Below, one piece after another: positions 22,500 to 32,895 of a stretch of DNA of 64,000 bases. The notes below the pieces were generated by a model that worked only from the letters and a program-made list of their open reading frames with translations, had not been told where the DNA came from and ran no database searches. The stretch comes from Bretschneidera sinensis (lineage: Eukaryota; Streptophyta; Magnoliopsida; Brassicales; Akaniaceae): positions 73,551,138 through 73,615,137 of the forward strand of contig CM043699.1 in NCBI GenBank assembly GCA_023935145.1, written 5' to 3'. Each line of letters opens with the position of its first letter. Positions within the stretch are counted from its first letter, which is position 1. A program made the position numbers and the translations under genes.

Positions 22500-24190
22500 T
22501 TGATTTTGCTAGAAAGTTGACCAAAGAGGTGAAGAGCTCAGTGCTCTTTCCATGAAATTTTGCTTGAAGAATGGTCGATGAGGTGAAGAGCTCAGCACTA
22601 TCTCCTCGGAATTTTCTTGAAAAATGGCTAAGGAGGTGAAGAGTTTGGCACTCTCTCTCTCTCTCAGACTTTGCTTGGAAAATGGTCGAGGAGTTGAAGA
22701 GTTTAGCACCCTCTCCTCAAAATTTGCTTGGAAAATGGCAGACGAGATGAATAGTTTAGCACTTTCTCTTCGGATGTTGCTTGAAAAATGGCCAAGGAGG
22801 TAAAAAGTTTGGCACCTCTCCTCAGAATTTGCTTTTAAAATGTTAAAGGAGGTAAAGAGTTTGACACTCTCTCCTTGAATTTCGATTTGAAAATGGCTGA
22901 AGAGGTGAAGAGTTCGGCACTATGTCCTCGAAATTTACATGGAAAATGGCAAAAGAGGTGAAGAGTTCAGCACTCTCTCCTTGGATTTTCTCTGAACAAT
23001 CGTCGAGGCTAGCCAAATGTGTTGAATTTATGTGTAGATTGAAGTTCTTTTGAGTGGAAAGGCAGTTTACTTAGTCAGGCACCTAACAGTCCCTCAGAAA
23101 ACTAGGCATGTGCTAAGTATACTTCAAGTGCCTAGCTTACTCTAAGCTCCTAGCTTCCTTTCAGTCCTTTAGCCAAATGTCTAGCTTATTCCCAAGTTCC
23201 ATTCTCCTCGGATTTTGCTTGAAAAATGGTCGAGAAGGTGAAGAGCTCAGGGCTTCCTCCTCAAAATGTTCTTGAAGAATGGCAATGGAGGTGAAGAGTT
23301 TAGGGCTTTCTCCTCGAAATTTTCTCGAAGAACGATTAAGGGTCATCAACTTATGTAGAAATTGAGTTATTTTTTAAGTTGTAGGGGGAACTGACAATCT
23401 CAAGAACCTAGAAAGATGCATAGCCTTATCGAGGCACCTAACACTAGGAGCCTAGCATATGTCTAGGCACACTCCATCGGATTTTGTTTGAAAAATATCT
23501 GAGGAGGTGAAGAGTTTAGCACTCTCTCCTCGAAATTTGCTTGAGATATTGCTGAGGAGGTGAAGAGTTTGGTACTCTCTCCTCGGACTTTTCTTTAAAA
23601 ATGACTGAGGAGGTGAAGAGTTTGGCACTCTCTTCTCAATTTTTTTTGAAAAAAATGGCCAAGGAAGTGAAGAGTTCAACACTCTCTCCTTGGAATTTTC
23701 TTGAAAAATGGCCAAGAAGGTGAAGAGATCTACACTCTCTCCTCGAAATTTGCTTGAGAAATGGCCGAGGAGGTGAAGAGTTTAGCACTCTCTCCTCAAA
23801 ATTTACTTGAGAAATAATCGAGGAGGTAAAGAGTTCGGTACTCTTTCCTCGAAATTTGCTTGAGAAATGATCTAAAAGGTGAAGAGTTTGGCACTTTCTC
23901 TTCAAAATTTACTTGAGAAATGGCCAAGGAGGTGAAGAGTTCGACACTCTCTCCTTGAAAATTTCTTGGAAAATTATCGAAGAGATGAAGAGTTCGACAC
24001 TCTCTCCTCAAAACTTGCTTGGAAAATGGACAAGGATATGAAGAGTTCAGAACTCTCTCCATAGAACTTTCTTAGAAAATGGCCAAGGAGGTGAAGAACT
24101 TGGTGCTGTTTCCACGGAACTTACTTGCAAAAAGGGCGAGGAGGTGAAGAGCTTGGTACTCTGTCCTCGAAATTTTCTTGGTAGTTTTCT
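22500..24190 (-). repeat. Tat2 array domain B
   Basis: About 28 units with the plus-strand core GAGGTGAAGAGTTTGGCACT and CTCTCCTCGAAATTTGCTTG. A period of exactly 53 bp is seen at 23771, 23824, 23877 and 23930. Two non-repeat spacers (about 22990-23200 and 23340-23470) interrupt it. Confidence 0.88.
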
Positions 24191-24229
24191 TTGGACTTTT
24201 GCTGAGGCTTTACACTTGATGTTTGTTTT

Positions 24230-24440
24230 GCAAAGTTCATGGGAGTAATGAACTCTCTAGACTATTGGCTATTTGACTATGGGAGCTATGAGCTCTCTTG
24301 ACTTTTGGCTAGTTAGCTATAGGAGCAATGAGATTTTTGGCCATGGGTTGGCCTACTAGGCATGGAAGCCCACTTAGCGTGAGGGTCCATTAGGCATAGG
24401 AGAAGTATCGAAGCTTATTAAAGCTTGGGGCTCTTACTTT
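24230..24440 (-). repeat. Tat2 spacer between array domains
   Basis: Short repeats around TATGGGAGCTATGAGCTCTC and CATGGAAGCCCACTTAG. Confidence 0.5.
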
Positions 24441-24449
24441 CGAGCTTTA

Positions 24450-25085
24450 GTTGAAAATATGGTCGAGGGTAAGGATTGCTCTGGGCAATCTCCTAAGGCT
24501 TTGGACTAAAATAATGTCGAGGGTGAGAGTTGCTAAGGGAAATTCCTTTAGGCTTCTGGCTAAAAAACTATCGAGAGTGAAGATTACTCGGGGTAATTCC
24601 CTTGGCCGTTTGACTAAAAAAGTGTCGAAGGTGAGGATTAGTCGAGGCAATCTCCTCGGGCTTTTGAATTTAGTGCGTTCTTAAGTGCTCGGCATTTTCC
24701 CTCAGTATACTCTTAGGCTTTCTCGTTCGGAGTGGATCCAAGGCTTTCTTGCCCGGAGTGGGTCCGAGGGTTTCTACTTGAGATTTTTTCGTGGAAATCA
24801 GGTATCCAACTAGGGTTCTTGAAGTTCTTTATTAAGAATGGTTAATGGTTTAGAAATTCTCAAGTTGTTATCCTCTAATATGAGAAATGACCAAGGATGG
24901 TATACACTCAGGATGTTATCCTCGGCTTTGATGTGAAAAGTGGTCAAGGATGGCAAATACTTGGGTTGTTTTCCTCGGGCTTTGGATGACAAATGGTCGA
25001 GGATGGTAAACACTCGAGGTGTTATCCTCGGGCATTGATATGAAGAGTGGTTGAGGATGGCGAACACTCAGGGTGGTTTCCTCGA
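24450..25085 (-). repeat. Tat2 array domains C and D
   Basis: C (24450-24680): about four units around GTCGAGGGTGAGGATT and GGCAATCTCCT. D (24830-25085): about five units around GGTCGAGGATGGTAAACACT and GTTATCCTCGG. Both keep the 50-55 bp spacing. Confidence 0.8.
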
Positions 25086-25129
25086 CGCTTCTGAGCTAGT
25101 TGGTATAGGAGCCTTAATGACTATTTTAA

Positions 25130-26527
25130 AGCCTACATGTGATATTATTTCACATTACAACTAGAGAATAGCTCTAATCCATAATTAGTTCCTATACACC
25201 TAGGCATTAAGGTTAGTCTTTCTTTGTATCCAGATTAAACCATCAAAGAAGGGTTGTTATACTTTTAAGGTAAACTCATACTAGGGTTTCAATCTGAGTT
25301 AAGGCCCATACTTATCAATGAGTTTAAATCTTCTCTAATGGAAGGACATTCTAGAGTTTTGAGAATATACATAAGACTATCAACAATCTTTTCCTAGCCT
25401 AAAATGATGAAAAAAGAACAACAATTTGTGAAGAATCTCCTTACTTGACAATTCATCAAATATCTTACTACGAGAGTTGTTGGATTACTCCAACCACTTC
25501 TTATACCAGATCAGGTATGGGAAAAAGTTTTCGTGGATTTCATCACGGTCTTCCACTATTTAAAGGTTGCACTGTCATATTAGTGGTCATAGAGAGACTA
25601 TCTAAAGCTACTCACTTTGGAACACTATAGAGCAACTTCACTGCAATCTCAATGGCTCAGTTATTTACTGAGATAGTCATTAAACATCTTGGATTTCCTA
25701 AATCCATAATCTTTGATAGAGATTCAATATTTCTTAGCAAATTCTGGAAACAGTTGTTCATTCTTAGTGGCACTACACTTAACATGAGCACATCTTATCA
25801 TTCTGAATCTGATTGACAAACTGAAGTTCTTAATAGGTGTTTGGAACAATACCTCAGGGCCTTTGTATATGAATAAACCAAATCTTAGGTCAGTTACTTA
25901 CCTTGGGCTGAATTTTGGTACAATACTAGTTACCACTCATCTACTGACATGACCTCATTTGAGGCTGTGTATAGCAGAAATCCTCTTACTATCCCATGTT
26001 ATATTAAAGATTCCTCCAATTTGGATGTGGTAGAGCATCAATTATTGACTAGAACTAAGTTATTCTAACAACTGAAGTCCAACCTTGCTCAAGCTCAGCC
26101 TTTAATGAAGGTTTAAGCAGATAAGCATAAGAAAAAGTTCACTTTCAAGGAGGGAAATTGGGACAGTAGCTTACAAATTACAGTTACTTGACGGTAGTAG
26201 GATTTATCTTGTGTTTCATGTCTCATTATTAAAACCTTTCATAGGTCTCACTCCTACTGCTAATGTTATTCCTTTACCACCAGTGAGCTTTAGCAACCAA
26301 CCTATGGTCTTACCATTAGCTGTGCTAATTAAAAGGAAAATTGTATTAAAAGGTAAAATCATTCATCAAGTATTGGTTCAATGGAAAGGTCTTCTACCTA
26401 AGGATACTTCTTAAGAAAAATTTCAGGACTTACTGAAGTCTTATCTAGCCTTGCACCTTGAGGACAAGTTTCATTTTGATGGGGACATGAATGATAGAGA
26501 TAAAGAGGAAGTTAACATATAGCTAGA
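25130..26527 (+). pseudogene. pol: Reina-like chromovirus integrase with chromodomain remnant
   Basis: The zinc-region end (SELRPILINEF, GHSRVLRIYIRLS) starts near 25250 and GLLQPLLIPDQVW near 25485. The core follows with VVIERLSKATHFG, FPKSIIFDRDSIFLSKFWK and SYHSESD-QTEVLNRCLEQYLR, then LPWAEFWYNTSYHSS. A tail at 26211-26500 reads FHVSLLKPFIG and a chromodomain-like VLVQWKGLLPKD ending LEDKFHFDGD. Glu of the DDE triad is present (QTEVLNR) and the second Asp is kept (FDRDSIF). Stops and shifts at about 25540, 25630, 25820 and 25880 make it dead. The LEDK tail fits the Reina lineage. Athila3 splits it at 26528. Confidence 0.85.
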
Positions 26528-27807
26528 TGATAAGTGCTTAAATATTCGTATTTAAGCCCCTTAATTTACATTTGTTAAGCCCATTGTTTACATATTTTAT
26601 TCCATTTTACTTTTTTTTGTTGTGTTTTTATAGGTTTTTGGAAGAAAGGAAGCATTTTGGAGCTCAGAGAGCAAATCTGGAAAAAAAACTAGTGTCTGTC
26701 TAGTGCAATCGAGAGCCCAGAAGAGTGCGATCAAGCGCACCAACACTCGTGCGCATAAGAAGAAAGCTCGAGCGCAACCTGCGCTTGAGCGCAGCAGTCC
26801 AGGATCGATCGCACACGCATCAGTAAAACATCAAAACGGCAGTTCCAATTTTGAAAATAATTGTAGGGTTTTGTTTTCCAAGTTTTAGGGTTTCTAGATG
26901 TTCCAAAGCCTTATAAATAGAACTGTAAAACACAGAGAAGGGGGGCTTCCTTTTAGTTTTATTTTGAGGTCGGGAGGCCGGAGGCCAAAGAGGATTCTGC
27001 GAAGAATTGACGACTTTTCAATGGAGCTCTCTCGGGTTTCTTCTTTCCTCTATTTTATTATGTGTAACTAAAATTTTAGTGAGGGCTTGGTTGAAGCCCT
27101 AATTATGTTTACTCAATAATTCAGTGTTGGTGCATTTGCTATATTTATGTTGTGGTGCGTAACTTGATTAATGCCTGTTTTTATTTAAATTCCTCATATG
27201 TGTTTGCCTGATCGACATATGTGTATAGTATGAATTAGTTAGTTGAATCAATTTGGATGACCGAGTCCTGGGTTCAACAATAGTAACAAAAGATGTCTAC
27301 ACCAGGTTCTTGGGTTAATGAACATGGGAAACCTGGCGCAGACCAAGCCCTAGGTCTCGTGTGGTTGTCGATTTCATCAGATCTAATGCCCTCTTAAGGA
27401 ACAACTTGGTATACACCATGCTGAATCTCTTAAGAGAGAGAAGAGTTAGAGTATACACCATGCTTAACTCATTGCTTAGGAAAATCAATAGCTTAAGGAG
27501 TGGACCAAGCCCTTAGGTTCACAAACATTAGGTATACATGGCATGATTAAACCATTGGCATACTGTTTTATTGTGGTAGCATGATTAGTGGTGGATATCA
27601 AGTCCTTACGATTTATCTTTATTAATTAAAACTCAATATTTATTTTTATCAATTTTTACATTGTGAAATTGATTCTAAAACGAAATTCACCAATCCCTGT
27701 GGAGATGATCTCGCATTTGTACAGTATGCTACTGTAGACCTTGTACACTTGCAAGTAAAACACGTTTGATTATTTGCTTATTAATTTAGGTAGAAAAACA
27801 CTCAACA
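26528..27807 (+). repeat. 5' LTR of Athila3
   Basis: 1280 bp. Core promoter TATAAATAG at 26912-26920. TCGA-type palindrome cluster at 26700-26830. Confidence 0.9.
26912..26920 (+). promoter_or_regulatory. TATA box in the Athila3 5' LTR
   Basis: CTTATAAATAGAACTGTAAA. Repeated at 29619-29627 in the other LTR. Confidence 0.6.
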
Positions 27808-27810
27808 AAT

Positions 27811-27832
27811 TTGGCATTGAAGCAGTTGCAGA
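27811..27832 (+). other. Degenerate primer binding site of Athila3
   Basis: TTTGGCATTGAAGCAGTTGC after the LTR. It resembles TTTTGGCGCCGTTGCC only in part. Confidence 0.4.
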
Positions 27833-28037
27833 TGCATTCAACTCATACTTTTCTGGGAGGGAATAAGAGCGTCTGGCTAAAGACGTTAAACTTAGCACTC
27901 ATGGGAGGCATCCCACAGCTTATCCTTTAAATTTTTATTGTTTTTCGTATTTATTTTTACTGTCTATTTTTAGTTTCTTTTTGTTTTCCCGTATTACTTT
28001 AGTTTTTCTTTTTCAGGGACAATGTGTGCTTCAATTC

Positions 28038-28151
28038 AAGTTTGGGGGTGTGCTATGAGCCATGCCAGCCTATCTAGTTCTCCATCTGCCATGTCAGCTC
28101 TTTCTATGTTATTCACACATTGGGGACAATGTGTAATTTAAGTTTGGGGGT
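28038..28151 (+). repeat. Two extra polypurine-like tracts in Athila3
   Basis: AAGTTTGGGGGTG at 28038 and AAGTTTGGGGGTA at 28140, each after GGGACAATGTGT. The true tract next to the LTR is at 29241-29253. Confidence 0.75.
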
Positions 28152-28544
28152 ATGGGAGACACATTCACACACCTTGTTCCAGTTTTTTTTTATTATTATT
28201 ATAAATGCATGTTCATATTGTTTTGAAAATTTTGGTTGATTTAATCAAATATTATGATAAAGTTCATCAGTAAGCTTAAAATCTAGAACACATTGTCTAA
28301 TAATAAAGTTTTAAAAGTTTAATTACCTACCTCAAGGCATTTAAGAATTCACAATTTTGATCTAAATCTGACACGAGCACATTAGCACATAATGGTGTGA
28401 GGTATGACATATAATTTTTATGTATATGTTTCCATGACTTAACTGTAATCAGATGACTTGTTAAAAGAACACTTTGGCATACAAAAAATTAGAAAATTTT
28501 TTATTGGACAAAAAAAAAAGAGAAAATAAAATGCTCCTAATGAT

Positions 28545-28880
28545 CATTAAATAAACTTTCCACTGAGTAACTGGACCTCTTACCTCAGTAAGCTTGAGTG
28601 TTCATGTCAAAAGGTGGGAATTTTGCTTATAATGATCACTAAATAAAGTTTCCACTGAGTAACTAGACCTCTTGCCTCAGTAAGCAGTGAGTGTTCACGT
28701 CAAAAGGTGGGAATTTTGCTTGGCAGCATTAAGACCAGTTAGTTTCATAGCCTTTTTTACTCGAGTTAGTAAGTCCTTAGGGGTGTCTTTACACCTAATG
28801 CCCTGAAACCATCTGGTTTGGGAGTCATTGGCTAAACACTCGCTACATAGGTCAATTAGAAAGCTTAAGGGAACTCAACA
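28545..28880 (+). other. Conserved hairpin-rich non-coding module, Athila3 copy
   Basis: Sense copy. Hairpins at 28782-28795 (GGTGT-CTTT-ACACC), 28806-28819 (AAACC-ATCT-GGTTT) and 28823-28833 (AGTC-ATT-GGCT). Two upstream units each hold ACTGAG...CTCAGT able to pair over about 16 nt, and both carry AAAAGGTGGGAATTTTGC. Confidence 0.72.
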
Positions 28881-29240
28881 TGGCAAAAATCTCATAATAA
28901 AAGAAAAAAAAAGAAATAAAACTATGCCATTTTTTTTTCATTCTGATAGGAAACTCGATGAATGTTGAGACACTGAAACATTACACATTAGAGTTGTTTG
29001 GAAGCTTCATCTTTTATATGCTAATTCACTTGTGATACCTTAACCAGCCTTGTGTAAGTGATTAGATTTTAAAACTCTTATTCATTACAAAGATGTGTTC
29101 ATATTTTAAACTTGCTCATGAATAAATATCATGGTTTTGTGTGCAACCCAAATTTTTGGATATCATGAATAGTAGATTTATTTTTGTTATTTTTTTCATT
29201 TAGTTTTTAGTTTCATATTGCTAAGGGACTAGCAATATGT

Positions 29241-29253
29241 AAGTTTGGGGGTG
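29241..29253 (+). other. Polypurine tract of Athila3
   Basis: AAGTTTGGGGGTG next to the 3' LTR. Confidence 0.85.
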
Positions 29254-30514
29254 TGATAAGTGCTTAAATATTCATATTTAAGCCCCTTAATTTACATTTG
29301 TTAAGCCCTTTGTTTAAGTATTTTATTCCATTTTACTTCCTTTTGTTGTGTTTTCTGTGTTTTTATAGGTTTTTGGAAGAAATGAAGCATTTTGGAGCTC
29401 AAAGAGCAAATCTGGAAAAAAAACTAGTGTCTGTCTAGTGCGATAGAGCGCACCAACACTCGTTCGCACAAGAAGAAGGCTCGAGCGTAACCCACACTCG
29501 AGCGCAGCAGTCCGGGATTGAGCGCATCATTAAAACATCAAAACAACAGTTCCTATTTTGAAAATAATTGTAGGGTTTTATTTTCCGAGTTTTAGGGTTT
29601 CTAAATGTTCCAAAGCCTTATAAATAGGACTGTAAAACACAGAGAGGGGGGCTTCCTTTTAGTTTTAGTTTGACATCAGGAGTCTGGAGGCCAGAGGGGA
29701 TTCTACGAAGAATTGACGACTCTTCAATGGAGCTCTCTTGGGTTTCTTCTTTCCTTTATTTTATTATGTGTAACTAAAATTTTAGTAAGGACTTGGTTGA
29801 AGCCCTAATTATGTTTACTCAATAATTCAGTATTGGCGCCTTTGCGATATTTGTGTTGTGGTGCTTAACTTGATTAATACCTATTTTTATTTAAATTCCT
29901 CATATGTGTTTGCCTGATCGACACATGCATGTGGTATGGATTAGTTAGTTGAATCAATTTGGATGACCGAGTCCTGGGTTCAACAATAGTTACAAAAGAT
30001 ATCCACGTCGGGTTCTTGGGTTAATCAACATGGGAAACCGAAAGCAGACCAAGCCCTAGGTCTCGTGTGGTTGTCGATTTCCATAGATCTTATGCTCTCT
30101 TAAGGAACAACTTAGTATACACCATGCTGAATCCCTTAAGAGAGAGAAGAGTTAGAGTATACACCATGCCTAACTCGTTGCTTAGGGAAATCAATAGCTT
30201 AAGGAGTGGACCAAGCCCTTAGATTGACAAACATTAGGTATACATGGCACGATTAAATCATTGACATATTGTTTTATTGTGGTAGTATGATTAGTGGTGG
30301 ATATCAAGTCCCTACGATTTTATCTTTATTAATTCAAACTCAATATTTATTTCTATCAATTTTTACATTGTGAAATTGATTCTAAAACGAAATTCACCAA
30401 TCTCTGTGGAGATAATCTCGTATTTGCACACTATGCTACTGTAGACCTTGTGCACTTACAAGTAAAACAAATTCGATTATTTGCTTATTAATTTAGGTAG
30501 ATATTTTCCTAACA
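29254..30514 (+). repeat. 3' LTR of Athila3
   Basis: 1261 bp, pairs with 26528-27807. Its end is altered (TTTTCCTAACA). Confidence 0.9.
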
Positions 30515-31257
30515 CTGGATAATGAAACAATAGTAGAATAACAACAAGAATACATAACTAGGAAGTTGGAAGACTTAGAGGTGAACAACAAAAGAGAAAG
30601 CTACCAACATCACCTTAGATCATAGAAGAAGTGTACGAGCTAGAAAACTGCACTTTTGGACTAAAGACTATGTTCTCTAACTCAATAACAACGGAAAGTA
30701 GTTACTACTTAGTTAAAGTGGTTAGAAATCAATTAAAAGGTTGTTATAAGGCTGTTAATGGCTGCAACCAATGTAACTACTAGGATTAATTATTGTGTAG
30801 TCTATAATTACCCTACATCAAGGGAGAGAAAGTCATTGAATAAGAAATACTTGGGAGCTCATCACTTGCTCGAAATAGTGATTATTTTCTCTTTTTTTTC
30901 TTAATTCTTCTTTCTGTTTTCTATTCTCTCTCTTAACATCATTCCAAGTAAACTCTTAAGTTTTTATGTGTAAATCTTTTACCATAATAAGTAGAATATA
31001 TTTTTTAGTGATTTATCATACCATTTATTTATTTTATGGAGATATTGTTCATTTTAAAAATTCTATGGCTTTTTGAGTCATTATTTCTATTGACCGACTG
31101 TAAAAGTGAAATACGTACTTAAGATTTTGTTTTAACTTGGTTTACATTATAGCCTATAATTTATACTTGAAAATAATATTATTGTTACATATATTAAGAA
31201 AAGTACATTTATACAAACTTGTGTATACTTCAAGTTTGGCCCTCCAAAGAAAAAAAT
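30515..31257 (+). other. 3' end of the Reina-like element and unassigned sequence
   Basis: Starts with the duplicated target (CTGGA) and continues the reading cut at 26527. It probably holds the element's end and part of an LTR (a pyrimidine-rich stretch at 30880-30945), but I cannot fix boundaries. No complete gene. Confidence 0.4.
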
Positions 31258-32106
31258 CTCAAGATCCATCATTGTTTAGATACCCAAAATTTTCAAGACA
31301 AATTATCACTTTATTGTATTATTTCATTTATGTTCATTTGTTTAAGTTCGTTCATTTAGGTGCTCAGATTCGGTTAGTTTAAATTAAATGAACTGAACAT
31401 GAAAAAACTTGAACTTTTCAAATGTAAAATGAACCAAACACTAAAAGCTAGGTCTCCTGATGAAAGAACTCGAGCAGAGCTCTTAAGCTAATGAACCACT
31501 ACTCAGATTGTTGTTGCTCGCTTGCAGCCAAATAGCTATGTCATCAAACTCTAGTGCAAAGATAATATTTGCATGTGAGGTGGTTGGTGACTTTTATTTC
31601 CTATGATCAATTGCTACACACGAATTTATACTAATGAAATGTCCTTTTCATTCAATAATTAATAAATAATTAAAGAATGTTTGAAAATTTTGGCTTAACT
31701 AAATTCGAAGAACATTGAGGAGCAATAATTGATTTGAAGCCATTGTGTAAGTGAATGGTCATGAAGAAGTTGTTTCTCACACCAATGAAGTTTGACCTGT
31801 GAGGATGAAGTTTGTAGTAAGGAAGCAACATTTAAAGCAAATGCTACAAATAATCAATTCTACTTTTTTCAAATTAACTGAGTTTTACTTCACAAATTGC
31901 TTGAGTAAGAACTATACAAAAGTAGCCTTTTTCTAATTCATTAATTATATTGTAAATGATAATATTTTACTCTAATCTTTACTTTGAAAAAATCATGGAA
32001 TAATGATGGTATATTAATTGAATACTTTTTTTTTGAAAGGTAAAATAAAATTTTATATATGCATTTTTTGAAAGGTGAAAAAAAACAATATTAATGATTG
32101 TTTATA
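31258..32106. repeat. Unidentified repeat, right inverted copy
   Basis: Reverse complement of 20133-20976. It extends further inward (31137-31257), where the left copy is cut by the Tat2 LTR. Short protein-like patches (VVSHTNEV, VRKQHLK near 31790-31830) exist between stops but are not recognised. Confidence 0.7.
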
Positions 32107-32121
32107 CCAAAAATAGTTTAA

Positions 32122-32895
32122 TGTTGTGGCATATCTTGATTGGGCCACGTGTAAAGGCCTTATCAAGCAAGAGAGACTATGGCTGTAAAAGGAGAGGTGT
32201 GATAAGAGCATTAAATGAGATAAGACAATCAGCCATCAAAAAGCCTGCGAAACAAGGACTTTTAAAAAGATAAGTTCGAAAGAAAATATCGAGACAAGTA
32301 ATATAACTCGAGGGTTCGAGGCTGATAAGCTCGAGTGAACTTTCCATACCTCGGCCTTGAGTATGATGGATGAGTCATAATAGCCAATCCGACTATTCAG
32401 GATCGACGACAATCCAAGAGTCGTGCATTTAACTGGGTAAGGTAAAAGTGTCCATGATTAAATACAACTCACGTAGTGGAGTTAACTATTTCGACACATG
32501 GCACAATCAACACATTTAGTCAAGAGAGCATAAGGAAGTGAAAATTTCAGATACAACTGGGACATATCAACAAAACTATCTACACCTAAAGCAGTATAAA
32601 TAGCAACATATTCAATCATAAGAAACATACAGACAATCATCCAAAAATCATTATCTTTCTGCATTTACTTTAATTTACTTTCCAGCTGCAATAGGAGTAG
32701 CTAAACTATAATCCTAGTTGTAATTCCCCTTCTTCATCCACTTTCTTTGTTTGTCTCAAAGTCAATCCAAGCTAGGGCTGCATTGAAGCGTTGGCCTACA
32801 TGACAACTAGCTCGAGGAGTCTATATCTGGTACTTTGAGTTTTAACCCATTAAACCCTTTGTATCAGGATTGCTTTCAATATCTATACATTGAGT
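32122..32895 (+). repeat. Probable LTR of an unclassified retrotransposon
   Basis: Starts TGTTGTGGCA; has a core promoter TATAAATAG at 32595-32603 with a long leader downstream. The right end is uncertain (perhaps ATCTATACA near 32890). No partner LTR seen, so possibly a solo LTR. Confidence 0.4.
32595..32603 (+). promoter_or_regulatory. TATA-like box
   Basis: GCAGTATAAATAGCAAC inside the probable LTR 32122-32895. Confidence 0.45.

Larger units (their letters stand above)
20977..25090 (-). mobile_element. Truncated Tat element (Tat2)
   Basis: Minus-strand Tat reduced to its 3' LTR and the repeat array that precedes it. No pol is seen; at about 25090 the sequence changes to a Reina-like integrase on the other strand. 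Confidence 0.75.
26528..30514 (+). mobile_element. Coding-less Athila derivative with both LTRs (Athila3)
   Basis: LTRs 26528-27807 and 29254-30514, both TGATAAGTGC to a CAACA-type end, belong to the Athila1 LTR family. Flanks are CTAGA (left) and CTGGA (right), a target duplication with one change. The 1.45-kb interior has a degenerate primer site, then jumps directly to the sequence that follows pol in Athila1 (GGCTAAAGACGTTAAACTTA near 27876), so gag and pol (about 5.6 kb) are missing. It keeps the hairpin module, three polypurine-like tracts and the LTRs, the parts acting in cis. Could move only with proteins supplied by a full element. Confidence 0.9.

Noticed and set aside
23452..24062. 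Overlapping minus-strand ORFs (87-89 codons) with repeated SSPP/LFTS motifs
   Set aside because: Translations of the 53-bp Tat2 array; the period is not a multiple of three and no frame is kept.
21540..25085. CRISPR-like array
   Set aside because: Units are contiguous and diverged with no constant repeat/spacer pattern; the context is a plant retrotransposon.
31790..31835. Possible captured host gene exon in the inverted repeat (VRKQHLK)
   Set aside because: Only short patches between stops and no recognised family.
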